Positions 51,494 through 60,150 of a DNA stretch of 64,000 nucleotides are shown here, in pieces. Where the stretch lies: contig JAKCDU010000009.1 in the NCBI GenBank assembly GCA_021838445.1, positions 42,418 to 106,417 on the forward strand, given 5' to 3'. Source of the stretch: Actinomycetes bacterium. GTDB lineage: Bacteria > Actinomycetota > Acidimicrobiia > Acidimicrobiales > Palsa-688. Numbering within the stretch: the first letter of the stretch is position 1; every line of letters begins with the position of its first letter. The notes beneath the pieces are model-generated. The model did not search any database. It was not told where the DNA came from and worked only from the letters and a program-made list of their open reading frames with translations. The position numbers and the translations under genes were made by a program.

Positions 51494-52384
51494 GTGAGTC
51501 GCTGGGACGCTTCCAAAATTCCCGAGCTCGACGGCAAAGTGGCCCTGGTGACGGGGGCCAACTCGGGGCTCGGACTGGAGACCTCGGTGCTGCTCGCCGG
51601 TGCCGGCGCCCGGGTCATCCTGGCCTGCCGCAACCGGTCCCGCGCCGAGGCGGCCGCCGCCCGGGTGGGTCCGGGAGCCGAGATTGTGGAGGTCGACCTG
51701 GCCTCCCTGAAGTCGGTGGCTGAGTCGGCCCGGGCCGTCGCGTCCAGAGTCGACCGACTGGACATCCTGGTGCTCAACGCCGGTCTGATGGCCGTCGACC
51801 GGGCGCGCACCAAGGACGGCTTCGAGATGCAGTTCGGGGTCAACCATCTCGGCCACTTCGCCCTGACCGCCGGCCTTGCGCCGCTGGTCACCGCGGCACC
51901 GGCGGCGCGGGTCGTGTCGGTCAGCAGCATGGGCCACCGGCCCGGGCGCTTGGACTTCGGGGATCTGATGTTCGAGCTCCGCCGCTACGACCGTTGGCGA
52001 CCGTACTTCGCCAGCAAGCTGGCCAACCTGCTCTTCGCCGCCGAACTCGAGCGGCGGTTGCGCCGAGCGGGCCTCGCCGCCCAGTCCCTCGCCGCCCACC
52101 CTGGAGCGACCGCCACCGACCTCGGCCACGAGGGGACCGGTATCACCAACGCACTGCTGCGCCCGGGCGGCCGGCTGGCCCAACCGGTGCGGATAGGGGC
52201 GCTGCCCATCGTCCGGGCGGCGACCGATCCGGGCGCCCGGGGCGGGGAGTTCTACGGCCCGCAGTACCGGCTCGCCGGCTACCCGGTACTCGAGACACCG
52301 AGCCGTCGCGCCCGCAACGTGGCTGACGCCGCGCGCCTCTGGCAGGAATCCGAGCGCCTGACCGGGTTGAGGCTCCTGCCGTGA
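51494..52384 (+). CDS. Short-chain dehydrogenase, retinol dehydrogenase/WWOX-like
   Basis: 296 residues from GTG 51494. TGANSGLGLETS, ACRNRSRAEAA (Arg for NADP preference), VLNAG, FGVNHLGHFALT, Ser in VSVSSMGH and catalytic YFASK are the pattern of the RDH11-13-like SDRs, which act on lipophilic alcohols or steroids. The C-terminal GGEFYGPQYRLAGYPV is also typical. The stop overlaps the prfC start as GTGA, so they are co-translated although no functional tie is evident. Confidence 0.9.
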   Translation: MSRWDASKIPELDGKVALVTGANSGLGLETSVLLAGAGARVILACRNRSRAEAAAARVGPGAEIVEVDLASLKSVAESARAVASRVDRLDILVLNAGLMAVDRARTKDGFEMQFGVNHLGHFALTAGLAPLVTAAPAARVVSVSSMGHRPGRLDFGDLMFELRRYDRWRPYFASKLANLLFAAELERRLRRAGLAAQSLAAHPGATATDLGHEGTGITNALLRPGGRLAQPVRIGALPIVRAATDPGARGGEFYGPQYRLAGYPVLETPSRRARNVADAARLWQESERLTGLRLLP

Positions 52385-53973
52385 CCGTCACCGCAGCGGC
52401 TGTCACCGACGCCTTCGAGGAGGCCGCCCGCCGGCGCACTTTCGCCATCATCAGCCATCCCGACGCCGGCAAGACCACGCTCACCGAGAAGTTCCTGCTC
52501 TACGCCGGGGCGGTCCAAGAAGCCGGGGCGGTCAAAGCCCGGGCCGGCCGTCGGCGGGCCACCTCGGACTGGATGGCCCTGGAGCAGGAGCGGGGCATAT
52601 CGATCAGCTCGACGGTCCTGCAGTTCCCCTACCGGGGCTGCACCGTCAACCTCCTCGACACCCCCGGCCACCGCGACTTCTCGGAGGACACCTACCGGGT
52701 CCTCACCGCCGCCGACGCCGCCATCATGGTCCTCGATGTGGCCAAGGGCATCGAGCCGCAGACCCTGAAGCTGTTCGAGGTGTGCCACGCCCGGCGGCTG
52801 CCAGTGCTCACCTTCCTCAACAAGTGCGACCGGCCGGGGCGCAACCCCCTCGAGTTGCTCGACGAAATAGAGGAGCAGATCGGCCTGGTGCCCACGCCAG
52901 TTACCTGGCCGGTGGGGGAGCCGGGGGTGTTCCACGGTGTCGTCGACCGCCGCGACGGCGGCTTCGTGGGCTTCACCCGGACCGGCCGGGGAGGAGCTTC
53001 CGAGGCCGAGGAGTTCCGTCTCGAGGGGGACGAGGCGGCGGCCCGCTACGGCGATGACTGGCATCATGCGGTGGAGGAGGCCGCGCTCCTCGACGAGGTC
53101 GGCGCGACTTTGTCCCCCGAGACCTTCCTGGCCGGCATCTCCAGTCCGCTGTTCGTAGGGTCGGCGCTGACCAACTTCGGGGTCAGGCACCTCCTCGACG
53201 CGGTGATCGACCTGGCTCCGGGGCCGTCACCGGTGGCCGACCACGAAGGTCGGCCCCGTCCCCTGGACCTGCCCTTCTCCGGCTTCGTCTTCAAGGTCCA
53301 AGCCAACATGAACCCGGCCCACCGCGACCACGTCGCCTTCGTGCGGGTGTGCTCGGGCCACTTCGAGCGGGGCATGGTCTTGACCCACGGCGTCACCGGC
53401 AAGCCCTTTGCCACCAAGTACGCCGCCTCGGTGTTCGGCTCCGAGCGCGACACCATCGATGAGGCGTGGCCGGGCGACGTGATCGGTCTGGTCAACGCCA
53501 GCGGACTGCGCGTCGGCGACAGCCTCTACGCCGGCTCCGACCCGGTGACTTTTCCTGCCGTCCCGGCTTTCCCGCCGGAGCTGATCGCCACTGCCCACCC
53601 CCGTGATCTGTCGCGTTCCAAGCAGTTCAAACGGGGTCTGGCCCAGCTCGAGCAGGAGGGGGTGGTGCAGATCCTCCAGCGTGGCGACGATCCGACTCCC
53701 ATCCTGGCGGCGGTGGGCGTCATGCAGTTCGACGTGCTCGCCCACCGTATGGAGCACGAGTTCGGGGCGGCCATCTCGCTGTCGGGACCCCACGAGCGGA
53801 CGGTCCGCCGGACCGACGCCGCCACCGCCGACCAGCTCCTGGCCCTAGGCGGCGTCGACGTCCTGCGCCGCCGCGATGGCGCCCTCCTGGCCGTGTTCCA
53901 GAGCCCCTACTGGTTGGCCCGGGTGGCCGCCGACCACCCGGATTTCACCCTGGAGCAGATCGTCACCACCTAA
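52381..53973 (+). CDS. prfC: Peptide chain release factor 3
   Basis: 530-residue translational GTPase that removes RF1/RF2 from the ribosome after peptide release. G1 is SHPDAGKTT, G2 lies in the ERGISIS region, G3 is DTPGHRDFSEDTYR and G4 is NKCDRPGR. The later domains show VRVCSGHFERGMVLTHGVTGK and FQSPYWLA, which separate RF3 from EF-G. GTG start overlaps the SDR stop. All switch residues are intact. Confidence 0.96.
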   Translation: MTVTAAAVTDAFEEAARRRTFAIISHPDAGKTTLTEKFLLYAGAVQEAGAVKARAGRRRATSDWMALEQERGISISSTVLQFPYRGCTVNLLDTPGHRDFSEDTYRVLTAADAAIMVLDVAKGIEPQTLKLFEVCHARRLPVLTFLNKCDRPGRNPLELLDEIEEQIGLVPTPVTWPVGEPGVFHGVVDRRDGGFVGFTRTGRGGASEAEEFRLEGDEAAARYGDDWHHAVEEAALLDEVGATLSPETFLAGISSPLFVGSALTNFGVRHLLDAVIDLAPGPSPVADHEGRPRPLDLPFSGFVFKVQANMNPAHRDHVAFVRVCSGHFERGMVLTHGVTGKPFATKYAASVFGSERDTIDEAWPGDVIGLVNASGLRVGDSLYAGSDPVTFPAVPAFPPELIATAHPRDLSRSKQFKRGLAQLEQEGVVQILQRGDDPTPILAAVGVMQFDVLAHRMEHEFGAAISLSGPHERTVRRTDAATADQLLALGGVDVLRRRDGALLAVFQSPYWLARVAADHPDFTLEQIVTT

Positions 53974-53985
53974 TCTTCGGTCCCC

Positions 53986-55161
53986 ATGGACGTGGGTGGC
54001 TATGTGGCAGTCGGCTTCGAGGCCGTGAGGGAGGCGTTCGCGCAGAACTTCGCGACCCGCAGCGAGGTCGGTGCGGCCTGCGCCGTCTACCGGGGTGGCC
54101 AGCTGGTGGTCGATGTCTGGGGTGGTGTGGCCGACCCGAAGGACGGGCGACCGTGGGATCGGGACACCCTCGCTCTGGTCTATTCGACGACCAAGGGCGT
54201 CACGGCCATCTGCGCCCACCACCTGGCCCAACGGGGAGGCCTCGACCTCGATGCCCCGGTGGTGCGCTACTGGCCCGAATTCGGGGTGGGCGGCAAGGAC
54301 ACCACGACCGTTCGGGACCTTCTCGCCCACCGGGCCGGTGTGCCTACCCTCGAGCCGCGGATGGGCCGTCAGCAGGCCCTCGAGTGGGACCCGCCGGTCG
54401 CCGCTCTGGCCGCCCAGTCCCCGCTGTGGGAGCCCGGGACGGCCCACGGGTACCACGCCGTCACCTTCGGTTGGCTGGTCGGTGAGGTGATCCGCCGGGC
54501 CTCGGGGCGCAGCGTGGGCGCCTACCTGGCCGAGGAGGTGGCCGGTCCTCTCGGCCTGGACCTCTGGATCGGCCTGCCGGCCAGTGAGGAGTCCCGCGTG
54601 GCCCGCCTGGTCGCACCGGCCCCACTTTCTGTCAGCCGTGGCGACCTCGAGGCCTTGACCGACGCCGAACGGGCCCGGCTACGGGCACTGGCCGATCCCG
54701 ACTCCCTCCTGCAGCGGGCCCTCAACCCGACCGATCCCCCTTTCTCCTTCAACCGTCCCGACCTGCACGCCGCCCAGCTCCCGGCGGCCAACGGCATCGG
54801 CACGGCCCGCTCACTGGCCCGTCTGTACGCCGCAACCCTCGGCGAGGTCGACGGATTCCGGGTGCTCGACGCCCAGGCCGTGGCCGGAGCCACCTCGGAG
54901 TGCTCGGCCGGCCTCGACCGGGTGCTCGGCGTGGAGACCCGCTTCGGCTCGGGGTTCTTCCTCTCCTCCGCGTTCTCGCCCATGATGGGACACGGTTCTT
55001 TCGGTCATTCGGGCGCCGGCGGGTCCCTCGCCTTCGCCGATCCCGAGACCGGTGTCGGCTTCGCCTACGTCATGAACCAGATGCAGCAGGGTCTGGCCGC
55101 CGACCCCCGGCCGGCGGCACTGGTGTCAGCCCTGCGCCACGCCCTCACCTCCGCCGGCTAG
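53986..55161 (+). CDS. Serine hydrolase of the beta-lactamase/EstB esterase family
   Basis: 391 residues. Motif 1 SxxK is STTK (S67, K70); the tyrosine of motif 2 is Y156 in HGYHAVTFGW; motif 3 is GHSGAGG. These match family VIII esterases such as EstB rather than true class C beta-lactamases. No signal peptide is visible, so it is probably cytosolic. The Trp/Gly-rich VVDVWGGVADP is also typical. Its 3' end overlaps the convergent O-methyltransferase gene by 17 bp. Confidence 0.9.
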   Translation: MDVGGYVAVGFEAVREAFAQNFATRSEVGAACAVYRGGQLVVDVWGGVADPKDGRPWDRDTLALVYSTTKGVTAICAHHLAQRGGLDLDAPVVRYWPEFGVGGKDTTTVRDLLAHRAGVPTLEPRMGRQQALEWDPPVAALAAQSPLWEPGTAHGYHAVTFGWLVGEVIRRASGRSVGAYLAEEVAGPLGLDLWIGLPASEESRVARLVAPAPLSVSRGDLEALTDAERARLRALADPDSLLQRALNPTDPPFSFNRPDLHAAQLPAANGIGTARSLARLYAATLGEVDGFRVLDAQAVAGATSECSAGLDRVLGVETRFGSGFFLSSAFSPMMGHGSFGHSGAGGSLAFADPETGVGFAYVMNQMQQGLAADPRPAALVSALRHALTSAG

Positions 55162-55831
55162 CCCCGTTCAGCACCGCCAAGGTGAACCCGTCGTAGCCTT
55201 TGGATCCGACGGTCTGGATGGTGGTGGCCTCCACGTCGCTCCTGGCCGCCAGAAGGTCGTGGAGGGCGCGCACCCCCCGTACCCGGCCGTCGGCGACCGT
55301 GGCGTCGGCCAGGGCGCCCCCCCGGACCACGTTGTCGGTGATGATCACCCCGCCCGGCCGGGTGATCCCGACCGCCAGGTCGAAGTAGATGGGAATGTTG
55401 TCCTTGTCGGCGTCGATGAAGACCAGGTCGAACGGGTCGGCCGGCTGCTGGGCGAGAGCCGTCAGGGACTCCGTGGCCGGCCCGACCCGGATCTCGACGA
55501 GCCGACCCACCCCGGCCCGGTCGAGATTGGCCCGGGCCACCTCGGCGTGCCTCGGTTCGATCTCCAGGGTCACCAAAGTGCCGTCGTCGGGGAGTGCCCG
55601 AGCCAGCCATATGGTGCTGTAGCCCCCCAGTGTCCCCACCTCGAGGACACGCCGAGCCGAGATGGAGCGCGCTATCAGATGCAGCAGCTTTCCCTGAGGT
55701 GCCGACACCGCGATGGCCGGCAGACCGGCCCTGGTCGAGTCCTCGAGTGCCGCCTCGAGGTCGGGGTCCGTGCCGATCAGACGTTCGGCTATGTAGCCGT
55801 CGACGGTGCTCCAGAGGTCCTCTTCGCTCAT
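55145..55831 (-). CDS. Caffeoyl-CoA-type O-methyltransferase (Methyltransf_3)
   Basis: 228 residues. The SAM-binding motif I is LEVGTLGGYSTIWLA; the metal-binding region is VFIDADKDNIPIYFD with a second acidic residue in ITDNVVRGG. These are the marks of the cation-dependent catechol and caffeoyl-CoA O-methyltransferase family. Bacterial members methylate small phenolics or unknown acceptors. It is followed upstream on the same strand by the PIG-L gene, 51 bp away, and may share its transcript. Confidence 0.92.
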   Translation of the reverse strand: MSEEDLWSTVDGYIAERLIGTDPDLEAALEDSTRAGLPAIAVSAPQGKLLHLIARSISARRVLEVGTLGGYSTIWLARALPDDGTLVTLEIEPRHAEVARANLDRAGVGRLVEIRVGPATESLTALAQQPADPFDLVFIDADKDNIPIYFDLAVGITRPGGVIITDNVVRGGALADATVADGRVRGVRALHDLLAARSDVEATTIQTVGSKGYDGFTLAVLNGASRRR

Positions 55832-55882
55832 GGTCGCAACCTACCCCGCGGGCGGCTAACCACCTTTGGACGGTGACCCTCG

Positions 55883-56800
55883 CTACAATCTGCGCTTTAT
55901 AAATGGTGCGGACCCCACAAGCTTCCACCGGCTCCGCTCGGGGTCCGTTCCACGGGAGCCGTCGTCTCGAGCGGCCACCCGCAATGTGGCGAAGATGTCG
56001 TCCAGCGCGGGCCCATGGGGCTGCCTCCCTTTTTCCACGAACCACTCATGAGCGAACACCCGGGCGAAGACGAAGTGCGGCAGACGCACCAGGACCGCCA
56101 ACGTGCGCACTCCGTGGTCGGCTCCGGCCTGAGTGGCGTGGGCCGACATGGCGGCCCGCTTGGCCGTCGCGAAGCGGGCGGTGGGGATCCGATGGGTGAT
56201 GCGCTCCGGCGCGCTGAACGCCCGCGCGAAGCGCTCGGGGGACCACTCGGCGCGGTCCACCCCGAGCCGCCCGAGAATCCCGGTGCGATCCAGGACGGTC
56301 AGGACCCGCACGAGGGGCCGGCGGTCCACGGTCGCCTCGAGCACGACCCTCGTCCCCGCCCGTTCGGCGGCGAGGAGGCCGACGCGGTGTACCTGGATGT
56401 GGTCGGGGTGGCCGTAGCCTCCCGCCGGGTCGTAGACGGTCAGCACATCGGCGGCCGTCTCGTCCAGGATGGCCGCCAGGCGGGCCGCCGCCTCCTGCGG
56501 GTCGGCCTGGCTGAAGGCCGCCTCGTCGGAGGAGTCGGCGTTCAGCCCCGAGTCGGCGTAGCCCAGGTGGCGCACGTCCCCGCAGCCGAGCGCGGCGGCG
56601 GCCCGGCGCAACTCGTCCAGGCGGCGCTCGCCCAGGCGACCGTCGGCGGTGGCTGCGGCGCGGGCCAGCCCGGCGGCACCGTCGGTGGCCGTGACGATCA
56701 CCACTCGGTGGCCGTCGGCCGCGGCCCGGGCCAGGGTCCCCGCGGTGAGCAGGGCCTCGTCGTCGGGGTGGGCGTGGAACGACACGACCGTGTAGGTCAC
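55883..56800 (-). CDS. PIG-L/LmbE-family deacetylase (MshB-like)
   Basis: 305-residue zinc hydrolase. AHPDDE is the metal-binding motif and GHPDHIQVH supplies the further ligand. Members de-N-acetylate GlcNAc-inositol, GlcNAc-phosphatidylinositol, mycothiol conjugates or related sugars. The C-terminal half carries a region (FAHEWFVEKGRQPHGP) I do not place in a subfamily. It is divergent from a GT4 glycosyltransferase with only 62 bp between starts, a pairing that would suit synthesis of an amino sugar glycoside. Confidence 0.9.
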   Translation of the reverse strand: MTYTVVSFHAHPDDEALLTAGTLARAAADGHRVVIVTATDGAAGLARAAATADGRLGERRLDELRRAAAALGCGDVRHLGYADSGLNADSSDEAAFSQADPQEAAARLAAILDETAADVLTVYDPAGGYGHPDHIQVHRVGLLAAERAGTRVVLEATVDRRPLVRVLTVLDRTGILGRLGVDRAEWSPERFARAFSAPERITHRIPTARFATAKRAAMSAHATQAGADHGVRTLAVLVRLPHFVFARVFAHEWFVEKGRQPHGPALDDIFATLRVAARDDGSRGTDPERSRWKLVGSAPFIKRRL

Positions 56801-56862
56801 CTCCCCATGTTGCCGACCTCGCGGCCGGCGCGCCGACTCGAGCGGAGGGGGAGTCGTCAGCC

Positions 56863-58167
56863 GTGAGGATCCTCCACGTCACCGACTGCTACCTGCCCCG
56901 CCTGGGCGGCATCGAGCTGCAGGTCGACGACCTGGCGTCGCGCCAAGCCGATGCCGGTCACGATGTCACCGTGCTCACCACCACGGCCGGGGTGGCCCTG
57001 TCGATCCCTCGCCTCGGGGATGACCCGGGGGGCGACGGTCTCCCGCCCGGTCAGGCTGGGGGCGCCGGCGGGAGCCGCATCCGTGTCGTGAGCGTGGCCC
57101 GGGACCGCCACCCGCGCGAGAAGATCATGTATCGCTCCACCCGTCGGGGGGTGCGGCGTCTGCTGGACCAGCTCGACGATTTCGATCTGGTCCACGTTCA
57201 CGCCTCGAGCTTTTCGCCCCTGGTCTTCCTCTCCGCCCACCACGCTTCGCGGCGAGGAGTGCCCACGGTGGCGACCGTGCACTCGTTGTGGGCCAAGGCC
57301 ACCCCCCTGTTCCGGGGCGCCGACCTGCTGGCCGGCTGGGGCGGTTGGCCGGTGGTGTGGTCGGCGGTGAGCAATGCCGCGGCTGCGCCCCTCCGGTCCA
57401 TCCTGGGAGGTCGGGTACCGGTTGCCATACTGCCCAACGGGGTAGACCCTGACGATTGGCGGGTGGCCCACGACGGTGCCGGTCCGGCCGCAACCGGCGA
57501 ACCGCGGGTGCTGAGGGTGGCCGTGGTGTCCCGTCTGGCCCGTCGCAAACGGGTCGTTCCGCTGGTCGAGATCCTGCGCGCCGCCCACGACCGACTCCCG
57601 ACCGGGGTGATCCTCGACGTCAGGGTGCTCGGCGAGGGACCCAAGCGGGGGGAGTTGGAGCGATACCTGAAGCGCCACGACATGGACAGCTGGGTCCACC
57701 TCGTAGGTCGCCGTAGCCGCGGCGAAATCCGCGAGGTGTTCTCCCACAGCGACCTGTTCGTGGCGCCGGCCTCGCTCGAGTCGTTCGGCATCGCCGCTCT
57801 CGAGGCGCGCTGCGCCGGGCTTCCGGTGCTGGCCCGCTCGGGGACCGGAGTCCAGGATTTCGTGGCCCACGGGGTCGAAGGATGGCTGGTCGACTCCGAC
57901 CGGGCCATGATCGAAGCCATCGTGGCCCTGGCCGTGGGCAGCGAACGTCTCGATCTGGTGGCCGACCACAACCGGACGGTGCCGGCCCGCATCAGCTGGA
58001 AGGTGGTCCTCGACGAGTGCGAGGAACTCTACGAGCAGGCGGCGGTGGGCCACGGTCGTCGCTGGCAGCGGGCCGGCAGTCAACCTGAGCGAATCCCGGA
58101 GGGCCACCTCCAAGGAGTCGACGCCGGCGCCCGGAGCGGCGGCTCTGAGCACGCACCCCGGCGATGA
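56863..58167 (+). CDS. GT4-family glycosyltransferase
   Basis: 434 residues with GTG start. The GT-B fold opens with MRILHVTDCYLPRLGGIELQ, has a middle RVAVVSRLARRKRVV (start of the nucleotide-sugar domain) and the donor-binding ESFGIAALEARCAGLPVLA with the E-x7-E motif. The overall look is that of retaining alpha-mannosyl or glucosyl transferases such as PimB, not of MshA, which has a different opening. It is co-translated with the downstream DMT transporter (ATGA overlap). Acceptor and donor unknown. Confidence 0.9.
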   Translation: MRILHVTDCYLPRLGGIELQVDDLASRQADAGHDVTVLTTTAGVALSIPRLGDDPGGDGLPPGQAGGAGGSRIRVVSVARDRHPREKIMYRSTRRGVRRLLDQLDDFDLVHVHASSFSPLVFLSAHHASRRGVPTVATVHSLWAKATPLFRGADLLAGWGGWPVVWSAVSNAAAAPLRSILGGRVPVAILPNGVDPDDWRVAHDGAGPAATGEPRVLRVAVVSRLARRKRVVPLVEILRAAHDRLPTGVILDVRVLGEGPKRGELERYLKRHDMDSWVHLVGRRSRGEIREVFSHSDLFVAPASLESFGIAALEARCAGLPVLARSGTGVQDFVAHGVEGWLVDSDRAMIEAIVALAVGSERLDLVADHNRTVPARISWKVVLDECEELYEQAAVGHGRRWQRAGSQPERIPEGHLQGVDAGARSGGSEHAPRR

Positions 58168-59030
58168 GCGAGCTGGGTGTAGTGGGCGTGGCCCTCGGCT
58201 CGGCGGTGGCGGCCGCGTCGTCGACCATCCTCCAGCACCACAGCGCCCGCCAGGCCCCCGACGGTCGCACCCACCGCTTCCTCGGACACCTCGTCACCCG
58301 CCCGCTGTGGATCGCCGGCCTGGTCGCCGGGGTGGTGGGTCTGATCCTGCACGTGGTGGCTCTCGACCACGGCCAACTGGCCGTGGTGCAGCCCCTGCTG
58401 ATCTCGGGGGTGCTGTTCGCCCTGCCCATCAGCGCCCTGCTGGAGGGCCGGCGCCCGTCGGGTCGGGAGTGGTTGCTGGCCCTGCTGGTGGTGGTCGGTC
58501 TGACTACCTTCCTGCTGGCGGCCCGGCCCAGCAAGGGGGTCGTGAAGATCGACGCCGACGTGCTGGCCTGGTCCAGCCTGACCGCCACCGCCGTCGTGGG
58601 CGCCTTCACCCTCTTCGGGGTGTGGTGGCCGGCGGGCCACCGGCCGGCCCTGCTCGGCACCGCCGCGGGTATCGGCTTCGGCCTGGTGGCAGCCCTGATC
58701 AAACAGGCCACCGCCATTTTCCAGTCCGGGGGTCTCCTGCACCTCCTCGCCGACTGGCCGCTCTACGCCCTGATCGGGGTCGGCGCCGTCTCTCTAGGGC
58801 TCAACCAGATGGCCTATCGGGCCGGGCCGCTGGCCAAGTCCATGCCGGCCCTCACCGTCAGCGACCCGGCGGCCTCGGTCGTGCTGGGGGTGCTGGCCTT
58901 CAAGGAGCGCCTGGCCGGCGACGCCTGGTCGGTGACCTTGCAGGTGGTCGGCTTCGTGGTCATGGCCCTGGCGGCCGCTCAGCTGGCCCGCCGGGAGGCT
59001 TCACAGGAGAGTCTCGAAGCCCCGGTGTAG
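58164..59030 (+). CDS. DMT-superfamily transporter (paralogue of the gene at 50543)
   Basis: 288 residues with about ten membrane helices. ALGSAVAAASSTILQHHSAR, LAVVQPLLISGVLFALPISALLEG and YRAGPLAKSMPALTVSDPAASVVLGVLAFKE match the corresponding parts of the 50543 gene. The segment QQES in that gene and QHHSAR here share a position at the end of TM1. ATGA overlap with the glycosyltransferase implies coupled expression, so it may move a precursor or product of that enzyme. Substrate unknown. Confidence 0.87.
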   Translation: MSELGVVGVALGSAVAAASSTILQHHSARQAPDGRTHRFLGHLVTRPLWIAGLVAGVVGLILHVVALDHGQLAVVQPLLISGVLFALPISALLEGRRPSGREWLLALLVVVGLTTFLLAARPSKGVVKIDADVLAWSSLTATAVVGAFTLFGVWWPAGHRPALLGTAAGIGFGLVAALIKQATAIFQSGGLLHLLADWPLYALIGVGAVSLGLNQMAYRAGPLAKSMPALTVSDPAASVVLGVLAFKERLAGDAWSVTLQVVGFVVMALAAAQLARREASQESLEAPV

Positions 59031-59071
59031 CGCCGCCCAGGGGGCGGGGATCCCGGATCGAGGAAGCGAGG

Positions 59072-59100
59072 TTCCAACACCCGCTCCGAAGCGCTACCAT
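59072..59100 (+). promoter_or_regulatory. Weak promoter candidate for the str operon
   Basis: TTCCAA (59072-59077), 17-bp spacer, TACCAT (59095-59100). Three of six and four of six consensus bases. The 202-bp gap 59031-59232 must hold the rpsL promoter and this is the only pair I find. Confidence 0.35.
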
Positions 59101-59232
59101 GGTCCTCGGCCATCCGGCCGGTCGTGGCGCGCTACTCCAACGAGTTGCCTCGGTACCGGCTGACGGCCGAAGCATCGTCCGGGGCTGCCCCGGTAGAGCG
59201 CCCCAACAAGCACGTTTCACGAGAGGTTCAGG

Positions 59233-59601
59233 TTGCCCACCATCGCGCAGTTGGTCCGGAAGGGCCGGGAGCAAAAGACGGTCAAGACCAAGACGCCCGC
59301 ACTGCGCGGCGCCCCGCAGAGGCGGGGCGTGTGCACCCGGGTCTACACCACCACTCCCAAGAAGCCGAACTCCGCGCTGCGCAAGGTGGCCCGTGTCCGG
59401 CTCACCAGCGGGGTCGAGGTGACCGCCTACATCCCCGGGGAGGGCCACAACCTCCAGGAGCACTCCATCGTGCTGGTCCGCGGCGGCCGGGTGAAGGATC
59501 TCCCCGGCGTCCGTTACAAGATCATCCGCGGCACGCTGGACACCTCCGGCGTCCGCGACCGCAAGCAGGCCCGCAGCCGTTACGGCGCCAAGCGGGGCTA
59601 G
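59233..59601 (+). CDS. rpsL: Ribosomal protein S12
   Basis: 122 residues with TTG start behind [40 protein letters not shown] and [17 protein letters not shown] are invariant. K43 and K88, where substitutions give streptomycin resistance, are wild type, as is P91. S12 is part of the decoding centre. First gene of the str operon; rpsG follows after 13 bp. Confidence 0.98.
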   Translation: MPTIAQLVRKGREQKTVKTKTPALRGAPQRRGVCTRVYTTTPKKPNSALRKVARVRLTSGVEVTAYIPGEGHNLQEHSIVLVRGGRVKDLPGVRYKIIRGTLDTSGVRDRKQARSRYGAKRG

Positions 59602-59614
59602 AAGGGATTACGAC

Positions 59615-60085
59615 ATGCCCCGTAAAGGACCGGCTCCCCGGCGCGACCTCCTGCCCGACCCCATCTACCGGTCGGTGCTGATCACCCAGATAGTCAACAA
59701 GGTGCTCGAAAGGGGCAAGAGGAGCCTGGCCGAGCGCATCGTCTACGAAGCTCTCGACATCATCAAGGAGCGCAGCGAAGGCGACCCGGTGGCCGTGGTC
59801 AAGCGGGCGGTGGAGAACACCAAGCCCCAGCTCGAGGTCAAGAGCCGACGTGTCGGCGGCGCCACCTACCAGGTTCCCGTCGAGGTCCGCTCGAAGCGGG
59901 CCGCCACCCTCTCCATCCGATGGCTCGTGGGCTACTCCCGCCAGCGTCGTGAGAAGACCATGGCCCAGAAGCTGGCCGCTGAGCTGCTCGACGCCTCCAA
60001 CGGTGTCGGCGCAGCCGTCAAGCGCCGTGAGGACATGCACAAGATGGCCGAGTCCAACAAGGCTTTCGCCCACTATCGCTGGTAA
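59615..60085 (+). CDS. rpsG: Ribosomal protein S7
   Basis: 156 residues, canonical length. [66 protein letters not shown] and the C-terminal [21 protein letters not shown]. It nucleates assembly of the 30S head and in E. coli represses the str operon by binding the rpsL-rpsG region. Here that gap is only 13 bp, so the same mechanism is doubtful. Confidence 0.98.
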   Translation: MPRKGPAPRRDLLPDPIYRSVLITQIVNKVLERGKRSLAERIVYEALDIIKERSEGDPVAVVKRAVENTKPQLEVKSRRVGGATYQVPVEVRSKRAATLSIRWLVGYSRQRREKTMAQKLAAELLDASNGVGAAVKRREDMHKMAESNKAFAHYRW

Positions 60086-60150
60086 CCCGGCTCGCCGCCG
60101 CGGCAGCTAACCGCTCCCCCCGAATAGCAGCATCGAAGTAAAGAGGAATT

